Source: a virus. From it: 27,534 bases of DNA. A program made the position numbers and the translations under genes. The notes under the pieces were generated by a model. It did no database searches. It saw only the letters and a list, made by a program, of their open reading frames with translations, and was not told the DNA's origin. This document shows, in pieces, positions 1 to 7,036 of the stretch (its first letter is position 1; every line of letters begins with the position of its first letter). The stretch is taken from IMG/VR virus record IMGVR_UViG_3300021437_000071, positions 1 to 27,534 of that record; one strand, given 5' to 3'.

Positions 1-2
1 CG

Positions 3-896
3 CCCGTGAGCAAGCCCGACACCGGCGCGCGCACGGCCGCGCGCGCGAGCGCGGTCCGCGTCGCGGCGCGCGCCGCGCTGGAGCGCGACCTGAGCCTGAA
101 GGATGTGCGGGACTTTGCCGCGAGCGCGAACCTCAAGACGCTGGACCGGATCGTGACCGACCTCCGCGAGTTGAACGGGACGATCTCCACAGCGCTCGCC
201 GTCCCGGCGCGGTTCGCGCACCAGATCTCGGACATCGCAGACCAGACCGTGACGCTGATTCAAGCGCCGGGCGAGCTGTTTGACACGCTCTCGGACGCAA
301 TGGCGCTGGTGTTCGCCAGCGTGACCAAGGTGGCCGGCGCCGCGGCCGACGAGGTCCGGCCCGAGTCCGAGGCCGCCGAGGCCCTGGACGCAGTGCGCGC
401 GAGCGCGCGCGGGTTCGGCGCAGCGCTTCTGGGTGCGCCAGGCCTGGGCGCCGACGCGGACCCTGCGATCAGCGCAACGAACGCCGCGCAGCGCCGCAAC
501 CACGCCGCTCTGAAACACAACCTGCGCGCCGCCGCGGTCTCGCACCTGGCCGACGCCGCCGCCGAACAGACCTACGACTCGGCCCAGGATGCGCGCGCGG
601 CGCGCGACCGCCTGACCGAGGCGCTGGAGCGCGCGAGCGCGGCCGTGATCTCGGGCTACGAGTGCGACGCCTCGGTCCTGGACGCGCTCCAGGAGTTGCG
701 CGGCGCCGTGTTCGCGCACCTGTCCGCGCTGGAGCTGGCCCAGCTTACGACCGTGTCCGCGGTCGAGATCGCGTCCTCGCTGACCCTGGCTTATGAGCTG
801 TACGGCGACGCCGCGCGCGCGGGCGAGATCGAGGCGCGGAACAACCTCCCGCACCCAGGGTTTGTGACCGGGACCGTGGAGGTCCTGAGTGTCTGA
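3..896 (+). CDS. DNA circularisation protein (Mu gp43/N-like), 5'-truncated
   Basis: This is the C-terminal part of a Mu-type DNA circularisation/tail-associated protein. Such proteins are usually well over 400 residues and have an N-terminal DNA_circ_N domain, which is absent here. The frame is open to the window edge, so the gene very probably starts upstream. A GTG at 6 gives 296 residues but is likely internal. The C-terminus is diagnostic: LAYELYGDAARAGEI followed by ARNNLPHPGF matches the end of the family. The body is alanine-rich and helical. It overlaps the next gene by 8 bases and opens the tail/baseplate operon in Mu order. The role in DNA circularisation or tail assembly is known only by family assignment. 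Confidence 0.85.
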   Translation, partial: PVSKPDTGARTAARASAVRVAARAALERDLSLKDVRDFAASANLKTLDRIVTDLRELNGTISTALAVPARFAHQISDIADQTVTLIQAPGELFDTLSDAMALVFASVTKVAGAAADEVRPESEAAEALDAVRASARGFGAALLGAPGLGADADPAISATNAAQRRNHAALKHNLRAAAVSHLADAAAEQTYDSAQDARAARDRLTEALERASAAVISGYECDASVLDALQELRGAVFAHLSALELAQLTTVSAVEIASSLTLAYELYGDAARAGEIEARNNLPHPGFVTGTVEVLSV

Positions 897-1950
897 CCTT
901 CCACTCTACATGTCGCTGGACGGCCAGCGGTTCACAGGCTGGAGCGAGGCCACGGTCACGCGATCGCTGGACTCGCTCGCGGACTCTTTTACGGTCGCCT
1001 ACTCAGGACTACCGAGCGCGATCGGCCTGGGCGTCGGCTCGGCGTGCGGGCTCGCCCTCGGCTCTCATCCACTGGCGACGGGCTACGTCAACCAGGTGGA
1101 CGTGCACGTCGAGGCCGAGAGCGCGAACACCACATGCTCGGGTAGGAGCAAGGCCGGCGACCTGGCAGACTGCGCCGCGGTCCACAAGACAGGCCAGTGG
1201 CTCCGCCAGAGCATGCTCCAGATCGTGACCGACCTCGCGGCGCCGTTCGGGATCGCGGTCTCCGCCGACGCCCAGATCGCGGCCGATTCGTTCCGGTTCG
1301 AGCGGTTCGAGATCGACGAGGGCGAGCGTGTCTACGACGCCATGGAACGCCTCCTCCGCGCGACAGGGACGATCGCGGTCAGCCAGGCGGACGGCTCGAT
1401 CAAGCTGGTGCGTATCAGTCGCCTGGCCGGGCTCCGCGCCGTCCAGCTCCCGGTCCAGCTCGCCGCGCGGCGCGGCCTCACGCATGTGGACCAGGACACC
1501 TACTCGGTCTATCGGCTGCGCAACCAGACCATGCGCGCGAACCCGACCGAGAGCCCGCGACACGCGGCGCTTGAGAAGTTCGAGATCGCGGACGAGAACG
1601 TGCGCCGGTACCGCCCCTTTGTCCTGGGCTCGGACACACACGCGCGTGTCGAGGAGCTACGGACCCAGGCGACGTGGGAGCGGAACACGCGCGCAGGAAA
1701 GGCACTGTCCATTACTTACACCATGCCTGGCGGCCTCGCGCCTGACGGCCGGCCCTGGGAGCCCGGGATGCTGGTCGGGGTCCAGGACCCGCAACTCGCG
1801 ATAAATGAAACACTGCTGGTGGTGTCCGCGAGCGTCAAAATCAGCAATACCGACCTTGATACCGAACTTGTGCTATCTTTGCCCGAGGCCTACTCGCTCC
1901 TACCTCTCCCGGTCCGATTGCTGAACAAAGGCGTGTCCTTGCGTGGCTGA
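889..1950 (+). CDS. Baseplate hub protein (Mu gpP/gp44-like)
   Basis: A 353-residue protein of the Mu gpP / late-control D hub family, which forms the central baseplate ring at the base of the tail tube. The N-terminus (SDLPLYMSLDGQRFTGW) fits the family, as does the GRSKAGDLADC segment, which matches the conserved GRSKTADLVDCSA-like block of gpP proteins. The start is GTG at 889, inside the end of the upstream gene, so translation is probably coupled. The downstream spike gene overlaps its end in turn. Identity rests on motif recall and on gene order (N, P, 45, 46, 47, 48). Confidence 0.87.
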   Translation: MSDLPLYMSLDGQRFTGWSEATVTRSLDSLADSFTVAYSGLPSAIGLGVGSACGLALGSHPLATGYVNQVDVHVEAESANTTCSGRSKAGDLADCAAVHKTGQWLRQSMLQIVTDLAAPFGIAVSADAQIAADSFRFERFEIDEGERVYDAMERLLRATGTIAVSQADGSIKLVRISRLAGLRAVQLPVQLAARRGLTHVDQDTYSVYRLRNQTMRANPTESPRHAALEKFEIADENVRRYRPFVLGSDTHARVEELRTQATWERNTRAGKALSITYTMPGGLAPDGRPWEPGMLVGVQDPQLAINETLLVVSASVKISNTDLDTELVLSLPEAYSLLPLPVRLLNKGVSLRG

Positions 1951-2506
1951 GTTTATGGAACATGTCCGGCGGCTGCGCGTCCTGGTCCAGAACCTGGTGA
2001 CGCGCGTGGTCGTGGACCGTTCGGAAGGCTCCGGCACCTACCAGGTCCTCTGGGGCGGCGGACGCGTCTCCAGCGGCCTGGAGCACCTGGAGCCCCAAGG
2101 GATGCACTTCCGCGCGCCCGCGGACGCCGGCGGCGTCGTGGTGTCAGCGGGAGGCCAGCGCGAGGCCGGTGTCCTGGTGGTCGCTGGCGGGATCGTGCCG
2201 AACGACGCGATCGGCGAGGGCGAGGGCGGGCTCCACTACCTGGGCGAGTGGCGGGTGTTCTTGCGCTCGGACGGCGGCGTGTGTCTCGGTCAAAAGACCC
2301 CGGCGGACTGGGTCGCGCTCGCTAGCCTGACCGACGCCCGGATCGAGGCGCTCCAGAGCAAGCTGGACGCGCTCATCTCCGCCTACAACGCGCACGTTCA
2401 CGGCGGCGTCACGAGTGGTAGCAGCTCCAGCGGGACGCCGCCGACCGGCGCCAGTCCTGTGGGCTCTCTCGCGAGCGTGGCGAGTGAAAAGGTCCGGTGC
2501 GTATGA
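1943..2506 (+). CDS. Baseplate spike protein (Mu gp45 / gpV-like)
   Basis: A 187-residue protein of the Mu gp45 / phage baseplate V family, the membrane-piercing spike under the hub. An N-terminal OB-like part (VQNLVTRVVVDRSEGSGTYQ) is followed by a beta-rich middle. The C-terminus has the sequence NAHVHGG. His151 and His153 form an HxH motif like the one that binds an apical metal ion in P2/Mu-type spikes; metal binding here is inference. GTG at 1943 is chosen because it overlaps the stop of the hub gene. An in-frame ATG at 1955 is possible. It overlaps the gp46-like gene by ATGA. Confidence 0.85.
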   Translation: MAEFMEHVRRLRVLVQNLVTRVVVDRSEGSGTYQVLWGGGRVSSGLEHLEPQGMHFRAPADAGGVVVSAGGQREAGVLVVAGGIVPNDAIGEGEGGLHYLGEWRVFLRSDGGVCLGQKTPADWVALASLTDARIEALQSKLDALISAYNAHVHGGVTSGSSSSGTPPTGASPVGSLASVASEKVRCV

Positions 2507-2934
2507 TCGGCGTTTTCGGCGCGGCCGGCGGCGGGTTCGACCTCGCGCGCAACACCACCGGGCACCTGGTCTCGGACCCGTCGCTGCGAACGACCGTCCT
2601 CCTCCTGCTCCTGACCGAGGGTCGAGCGCTGGTCGAGGACGTGCGCACGTCCGAGCCGCGCGGCGGCTGGTGGGGCAACAGCTATCCTGACGTGGACGGC
2701 CGGGAGCTGGGCTCTCGCCTGCACATCCTGACCCGAGGCAAGGCCACGGCCCAGACCGCCGCCCTGATAGAGCAGGAGATCCGCCTACGCCTCCAGTGCC
2801 TGATCGACGACGGTATCGCTGTCTCGCTGGATGTGGACGTGAGCTGGTCCGGCGACCGCTGGACCGCGCTCGTAGGTGTGCGCCAGGACCAGTCCCGGGT
2901 CGAATGGGTCCCGCTCTGGGAGGAGACGATCTGA
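2503..2934 (+). CDS. Baseplate protein (Mu gp46-like)
   Basis: A 143-residue member of the phage GP46 family, a T4 gp25-like baseplate wedge component. The central RGGWWGNSYPDVDG followed by GSRLHIL matches the conserved GWWGDxYP...GSRLWLL core. The start is the ATG at 2503, which overlaps the upstream stop as ATGA. A GTG six bases earlier is possible but less likely. It sits between the spike and the J-like gene exactly as in Mu. The role in baseplate assembly is family knowledge. Confidence 0.88.
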   Translation: MIGVFGAAGGGFDLARNTTGHLVSDPSLRTTVLLLLLTEGRALVEDVRTSEPRGGWWGNSYPDVDGRELGSRLHILTRGKATAQTAALIEQEIRLRLQCLIDDGIAVSLDVDVSWSGDRWTALVGVRQDQSRVEWVPLWEETI

Positions 2935-2935
2935 C

Positions 2936-3988
2936 ATGGCCTTTCCTATCCCCACGCTCCGCGACCTCCTGACCCGCACCCAGACAGATCTCGGCTCCGC
3001 CGCGGACGGCACCAGCCCGCCGGCCTCGCCTGAGTACGCGATCGCGCGCGCCATGGCCGGCCTGAGCAAGCACCTGTTCTCGGCCGTCCAGTACGTTCTC
3101 CGCCAGACCAACCCGCTCACGGCCGACGAGGTCTACGGTTGGCGCTGGGGCGCCCCGTTCGGTATCGCCCAGACCGGCGCCGTGAGCTGGCGCGGGACCG
3201 CCACGGCCACCGGCGACAACGGGACGCTGATCCCGGCCGGGACCGAGTATCAGCGGGCCGACGGCCTGCTGTACACGACCGACGCGGCCGTGACGATCGG
3301 CGTGTCCGAGTCCGCCGAGGTCGCGCTCACGGCCACGACCGCCGGCGACGCGGCGAACAACGCCGACGGCCAGCTCCTATCGCTGACAGGCCCGGTCACG
3401 GGCCTGGACACCGACGCGACCGTGACGGGCTCGACCCAGTCCGGCGCCGATGTGGAGGACTGGGAGAGCGGAGGGCTGACCAGGCTCCTCCGCCGGGCGC
3501 GCAACCCGCCCAAGGGCGGCGGGCCGGGCGACTACGAGGGCTGGGCGCTGGAGGTCGCGGGCGTGACCCGCGCCTGGGAATTCCCCCTCCTGGAGGGCGA
3601 GAACACGGTCTCGGTCGCGTTCGCGCGCGACCGCGACGCCGACCCGATCCCGGACTCGGGCGAGCGCGCGACCGTCCTGGCCCACCTCCAGAGCAAGGCG
3701 CCGGTCACGACCACGCCCCTGGTCATCACACTGACCGCCAAGCCTGTAGCCGTCACGTTCTCGGCCCTGAGCCCGAACACGTCCGCTGTGCGTTCTGCGA
3801 TCGAGGCCTCGATCGCTGACCTGTTCCTGCGCGAGGGCGAGCCCGGCGGGACCATACCGCTCTCCCGCCTGGAGGACGCAATCAACTCCGCCGTGGGCGA
3901 GGTCTCGCACACCCTGAGCGCGCCCAACTCCGCGATCGTGATCCCCACCAACCAACTCCCGACGCTCGGGACTGTGACGTACCCGTGA
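2936..3988 (+). CDS. Baseplate J-like protein (Mu gp47-like)
   Basis: A 350-residue baseplate J / Mu gp47-family protein, the structural wedge that connects hub and fibres. The N-terminal helix region (TLRDLLTRTQTDL) is followed by the typical PLTADEVYGWRWG block. The J-like core comes next (GTLIPAGTEYQRADGLLYTT), then the DWESGG...RRARNPPKGGG segment seen in these proteins. The ATG at 2936 is preceded by a strong ribosome binding site, GGGAGGAG, at about 2919-2925. It is one base after the previous stop. The next gene overlaps its stop by GTGA. Confidence 0.9.
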   Translation: MAFPIPTLRDLLTRTQTDLGSAADGTSPPASPEYAIARAMAGLSKHLFSAVQYVLRQTNPLTADEVYGWRWGAPFGIAQTGAVSWRGTATATGDNGTLIPAGTEYQRADGLLYTTDAAVTIGVSESAEVALTATTAGDAANNADGQLLSLTGPVTGLDTDATVTGSTQSGADVEDWESGGLTRLLRRARNPPKGGGPGDYEGWALEVAGVTRAWEFPLLEGENTVSVAFARDRDADPIPDSGERATVLAHLQSKAPVTTTPLVITLTAKPVAVTFSALSPNTSAVRSAIEASIADLFLREGEPGGTIPLSRLEDAINSAVGEVSHTLSAPNSAIVIPTNQLPTLGTVTYP

Positions 3989-4524
3989 TCTACACCGCTG
4001 CCGACTACAAGGACTGGTGGTATCGGCACATGCCCAAGGGGCCCGTGTGGCCCGTGGACGCGTCGATCACGCCCGTGTGGGACTCGCTCCTGGACGCCCT
4101 GAGCCAGGAGCCCGCGCGCCTGAGCGCGGTCCTGGGCCAGATCCTGGACGCCCTGATCCCGAGCGCGACCATGCGCGCGGAGCTGCTCCCTGAGTGGGAG
4201 GCGTTCCTGGGTCTGACCCCGCAAGCCGCCGACTCGACCGCGACCCGAGCGACCGCGATCGTCGCCAAGCTGGGCGAGTACCTGTCCCCGAGCCTCCCCG
4301 AACTCCAGGCGCGAGCGACCGCGCTCAAGCCTGGCGCCACCGTGACGCACCACGAATACAAGCGTTTTCGCATGGGTGTGTCAGTCATGGGCGAGCCCTT
4401 GAACGGCCTCCAGTTCCTGGTGACCTGGCACGTGACCTACACCGGCCCAGCCGATGCGACGTTTGAGGCCGCGATGCGCGCGGTCAGCCCCGACCACACA
4501 ACCCTCCTGTTCACGGTGCTCTGA
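3985..4524 (+). CDS. Tail/baseplate protein (Mu gp48, YmfQ-like)
   Basis: A 179-residue protein of the Mu gp48 / DUF2313 family, baseplate-peripheral proteins encoded just before the tail fibres. Recognisable parts are the LLPEWEAFLGL block and the following ATAIVAKLGEYLSPS segment. The C-terminus (GPADATFEAAMRAVSPDHTT) matches the family's ending. The start is GTG at 3985, overlapping the upstream stop as GTGA. Its place between the J-like gene and the fibre agrees with Mu gene order. Confidence 0.85.
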   Translation: MIYTAADYKDWWYRHMPKGPVWPVDASITPVWDSLLDALSQEPARLSAVLGQILDALIPSATMRAELLPEWEAFLGLTPQAADSTATRATAIVAKLGEYLSPSLPELQARATALKPGATVTHHEYKRFRMGVSVMGEPLNGLQFLVTWHVTYTGPADATFEAAMRAVSPDHTTLLFTVL

Positions 4525-4525
4525 C

Positions 4526-5734
4526 ATGCAACGTATCAATACCGCTAATAAATCCGCGAACCTGTTCGGGACTGGCAAGCACGGCTACAAGGACGGCTCG
4601 CCCGGGCTCACCGGCGCCACAGAGCTGGACTCCGCCGCCATGAACGCGATTCAGGAGGAGGTCTCGCGTGCGGTAGAGACCGTGGGCGCCGTGGCACTGG
4701 ACGGGGCCAACTACGGCCAGCTCGCGGACGCGATCCTGGCCGGTATCCAGGCCCGGCGCGAACAGGAGGTCATGCTCTCGCTCCCCGCCGGGTTCGTCTC
4801 GCACGGGTCGGGGGCGTGGATGGACGCCGCCACGGACGGCGCCGGCAAGATCGTGATAGTGGGCTCCTCGGGCAAGGTCTCTACGGCGGGGTTCGAGACC
4901 GGCTCGTTCACTGCACGCACGCCCGCGGCCTCGTTCGCTGGTGGGTTCACCCGTGTCATTTGGGTGGCCAGCTTGGGTCTGTTCGTCGCGACGGGCGCGG
5001 GCCCGAGCAACGCTGGCACGATTCAGACCAGCCCCGACGGGGTCACCTGGACCCAGCGGTCCAGCGCCATGGCCTTTTACTGGGTCGTGAACCTGGGCGG
5101 TACGCTGGTGGCCTACGGCTACGACGGGACCACGAACTACAGCTACACCAGCACGAACGGGACGGGCTGGACCCAGCACGCGCTCGCGGTCGCGCTCTCG
5201 CGGAACGGCGCCGCGAGCGCCAGCGCCAGCATGCTGGTGTGCGGCGGCGGCGGGTTCGGGACCAGCACATCGGTCTACTCCAGCACGGACGGGATCACGT
5301 TCACCGCCCGGACGCTGGGGAGCTCGGACGACATGACCACCTACTCGCTGGCCTACTGCTCGGCGGGTTTCTTCGTTGCCGCCGGCCGGGACTCCACAGA
5401 CGCGGACGCGATCGTCCAGGTCAGCACGAACGGGACGACCTGGACCCGCGCCGTGCGCATCACCGGCGCCAACTCGACCAGCTACGCGCCGCTGGCCCTG
5501 GCCTCGGCCGTGGCCGTGCATGTCGTGAGCTGGCCGGCGGCCGCGTCCTCGTCGCTCGGGGAGCACACGATCACGCTGCGCGGCGCGGCGCTCTCGGGGA
5601 CTGGGTTCTACACCTCGTCCGGGACGCACACACCAGGCGCCCAGGCCCAGATCCTGAAGTGGCACGGCCGGCGCTCGGTCGTGTTCGTCCCGAGCGCCAG
5701 CGGCTTCTACGTCTCGTCCGCGTTCCTGACCTGA
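4526..5734 (+). CDS. Tail fibre with beta-propeller-like repeats
   Basis: A 402-residue tail fibre or tip protein. The N-terminal ~80 residues (KHGYKDGSPG, then TELDSAAMNAIQEEV and DGANYGQLADAI) resemble the baseplate-attachment segment of phage tail fibres. The rest is a string of sialidase/BNR-like blades with SPDGVTWTQ, SSTDGITFTA and VSTNGTTWTR turns (Asp-box-like S/T-x-DG-x-TW). This suggests a beta-propeller that touches the host surface. The ATG at 4526 is one base after the upstream stop. The gene ends one base before a convergent lipoprotein gene. It may be a receptor-binding or a decorating fibre; which of the two is not visible. Confidence 0.75.
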   Translation: MQRINTANKSANLFGTGKHGYKDGSPGLTGATELDSAAMNAIQEEVSRAVETVGAVALDGANYGQLADAILAGIQARREQEVMLSLPAGFVSHGSGAWMDAATDGAGKIVIVGSSGKVSTAGFETGSFTARTPAASFAGGFTRVIWVASLGLFVATGAGPSNAGTIQTSPDGVTWTQRSSAMAFYWVVNLGGTLVAYGYDGTTNYSYTSTNGTGWTQHALAVALSRNGAASASASMLVCGGGGFGTSTSVYSSTDGITFTARTLGSSDDMTTYSLAYCSAGFFVAAGRDSTDADAIVQVSTNGTTWTRAVRITGANSTSYAPLALASAVAVHVVSWPAAASSSLGEHTITLRGAALSGTGFYTSSGTHTPGAQAQILKWHGRRSVVFVPSASGFYVSSAFLT

Positions 5735-5735
5735 T

Positions 5736-6215
5736 TCAGTGGTGGTGCATCGCACCCAGCGCGCCGCGCGCGGTCCAGATCTCCGCGCGCGCGTGCTCTG
5801 TGTCCATGTCGCCCGCCGTGCAATCCGCCCACACGTGGTAGGTCTCGTGGGCCTGGAGCACAGACTCGGGCTCCCACTGAACAGCCTTGCGGCCGGTCTC
5901 GGGGACCTCGCCTGCAAAGTAGGCCACGGACAGAGTGTCCGAGAGCCAGACAGTACAGGCGTGCGCGCACTTGCCGGCCTCGGGGAGCTCCGCGCAGGAC
6001 GGGCGCGGACAGACCTCGCGGAACTCCTCGACCGAGACCCGGAGCCAGGCCGGCGCCGCGCACCGCTCGCCCGAGGGCGTGGTCAGGCCCTGAGCCAGCC
6101 AGGCCTCGCGCGCCTCGACCAGCACGGCCGCCGGGATCGGCTCCGCGCCCGCCGGCAAGACAGGTTGCGTGCATGCTGTTGCCAGCAAGGCCAGGAGGAG
6201 GACTGCGGAGCGCAT
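5736..6215 (-). CDS. Lipoprotein with an HExxH motif (possible phage moron)
   Basis: A 159-residue predicted lipoprotein on the strand opposite the surrounding late genes. The hydrophobic N-terminus ends in the lipobox LATAC, with Cys15 as the lipidated residue. Six more cysteines (52, 69, 74, 83, 87, 132) suggest disulfides in the envelope. Residues 123-127 are HETYH, a zinc-peptidase HExxH signature, and acidic or His candidates for a third ligand follow (D138, E140, H141, E145). Metal binding and peptidase activity are inference; I recognise no family. The single reversed gene next to AT-rich DNA looks like lysogenic-conversion cargo. An anchored lysis or superinfection-exclusion factor is an alternative. 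Lipoprotein call firm, enzyme call weak. Confidence 0.7.
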   Translation of the reverse strand: MRSAVLLLALLATACTQPVLPAGAEPIPAAVLVEAREAWLAQGLTTPSGERCAAPAWLRVSVEEFREVCPRPSCAELPEAGKCAHACTVWLSDTLSVAYFAGEVPETGRKAVQWEPESVLQAHETYHVWADCTAGDMDTEHARAEIWTARGALGAMHHH

Positions 6216-6315
6216 GCTTTATGATACGGCTGCGCGAATCAGAACGTTAGCCAAATATATAAATCAAAAATAGATTTTGCGCGAATTGTAGGTATCGGGT
6301 ATGCTCACGAGCATC
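6216..6315. promoter_or_regulatory. AT-rich divergent promoter region
   Basis: An AT-rich gap between two divergent genes, in sharp contrast to the G/C-rich surroundings. Rightward, TTGCGC (6277-6282) and TATGCT (6300-6305) are 17 bases apart, a weak sigma70-like pair. If it is used, translation would begin at the ATG at 6316. Leftward, TATCAT (6224-6229 on the reverse strand) matches the -10 consensus in five of six bases. It has no clear -35, and lies only about eight bases from the lipoprotein ATG. The region probably lets the lipoprotein be expressed from its own promoter, as for moron genes. Exact promoters are uncertain. Confidence 0.4.
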
Positions 6316-6921
6316 ATGTCAGACACTACGCCCGAGATTCCCGCACCGGCACCCGAGCTCGCCCCGTCCGTCCTCGTGACCCCGGCTCAGGTGTGGTCTG
6401 CGGCCGCCCAGAACATCGCGATCGTGGCGGCTATCACGGCGGCCTACTTCATGGGCAAGTGCCCCCTGGAGCTCTGGATTGCGGCGCTCTCGTACGTGGC
6501 GGGCGTGGACCTCTACGGTCGCAAGCTGGCGAGTCGGTCCGGCGCCCTGGCGCTGGCCATCGGTGCTACCGGCGCGTTCTCGGGCCTCGGTCGGCTCCTC
6601 CTGGTCCTGGTCGCGGCCGCGGGCGTGAGCCTCGGCTCAGGCTGCGGTCACGTGAACGAGACCCTGGAAAAGGCCGCGCCCACGATCGGCGCCGTGCTGG
6701 TCAGCGCACAGGCTGCGCACTCGGACGTGGTCGAGGCCCGCAAGGCCGCGGAGGAGGTCGTGGCCAGGCTTTGCGCCGCTCCCCCCGAGGACCTGGTTCA
6801 GGTGTGCGCCAAGGCCGCCCAGCTCCTGGTCAAGGCTCACGAGGCCACGAACGCCGCGGCCGATGCGGGGAACGTGGCCAAGTCCCTCTACGACACCCTG
6901 AACGCGGAGCTGAAACAGTGA
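6301..6921 (+). CDS. Membrane protein with holin-like N-terminus and lipobox-like segment
   Basis: A 206-residue protein of unknown family. After a Pro/Ala-rich start there are hydrophobic segments at about 38-52, 57-68 and 82-113. The last ends in LGSGC (Cys115), which resembles a lipobox. Residues 120-206 are a hydrophilic helical region with two Cys (138, 149), like small phage lipoproteins encoded near tail or lysis genes. It therefore looks like a holin-like membrane part joined to a lipoprotein or spanin-like part. No internal start codon was seen that would split them. ATG at 6301 or 6316 could be used. A lysis role is inference. It overlaps the following 37-aa gene by GTGA. Confidence 0.6.
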   Translation: MLTSIMSDTTPEIPAPAPELAPSVLVTPAQVWSAAAQNIAIVAAITAAYFMGKCPLELWIAALSYVAGVDLYGRKLASRSGALALAIGATGAFSGLGRLLLVLVAAAGVSLGSGCGHVNETLEKAAPTIGAVLVSAQAAHSDVVEARKAAEEVVARLCAAPPEDLVQVCAKAAQLLVKAHEATNAAADAGNVAKSLYDTLNAELKQ

Positions 6922-7031
6922 ACGCCCTTGCCCAGATCGCTATCCGCCTCGCCCTGGCCGCGCTCAAGCTGATCCCCGGCGCACCCAAGCCCAAGCCTGG
7001 CCCCGAGGTCCCGACCTTCCGCAAGGACTGA
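6918..7031 (+). CDS. Small amphipathic peptide, 37 aa
   Basis: A short gene starting with GTG at 6918, overlapping the upstream stop as GTGA, the coupling seen throughout this phage. The product begins with an amphipathic helix (NALAQIAIRLALAALKLIPG). It ends in a Pro/Lys-rich tail (APKPKPGPEVPTFRKD). No family is recognised. The position after a membrane protein would suit a small lysis accessory or membrane-associated peptide, but this is a guess. The evidence for coding is the exact overlap and the filling of the gap before the next fibre gene. Confidence 0.5.
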   Translation: MNALAQIAIRLALAALKLIPGAPKPKPGPEVPTFRKD

Positions 7032-7036
7032 TCCCC

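Noticed and set aside
2144-3073. Leftward 309-codon frame across the gp45/gp46 genes
   Set aside because: It is antisense to firmly assigned baseplate genes, and its product is low-complexity Arg/Pro.
4511-5917. Long leftward reading frame (468 codons) opposite the first tail fibre
   Set aside because: It runs antisense to a recognisable fibre and is rich in Arg/Gly/Ala without domains, a normal by-product of high third-position G/C.
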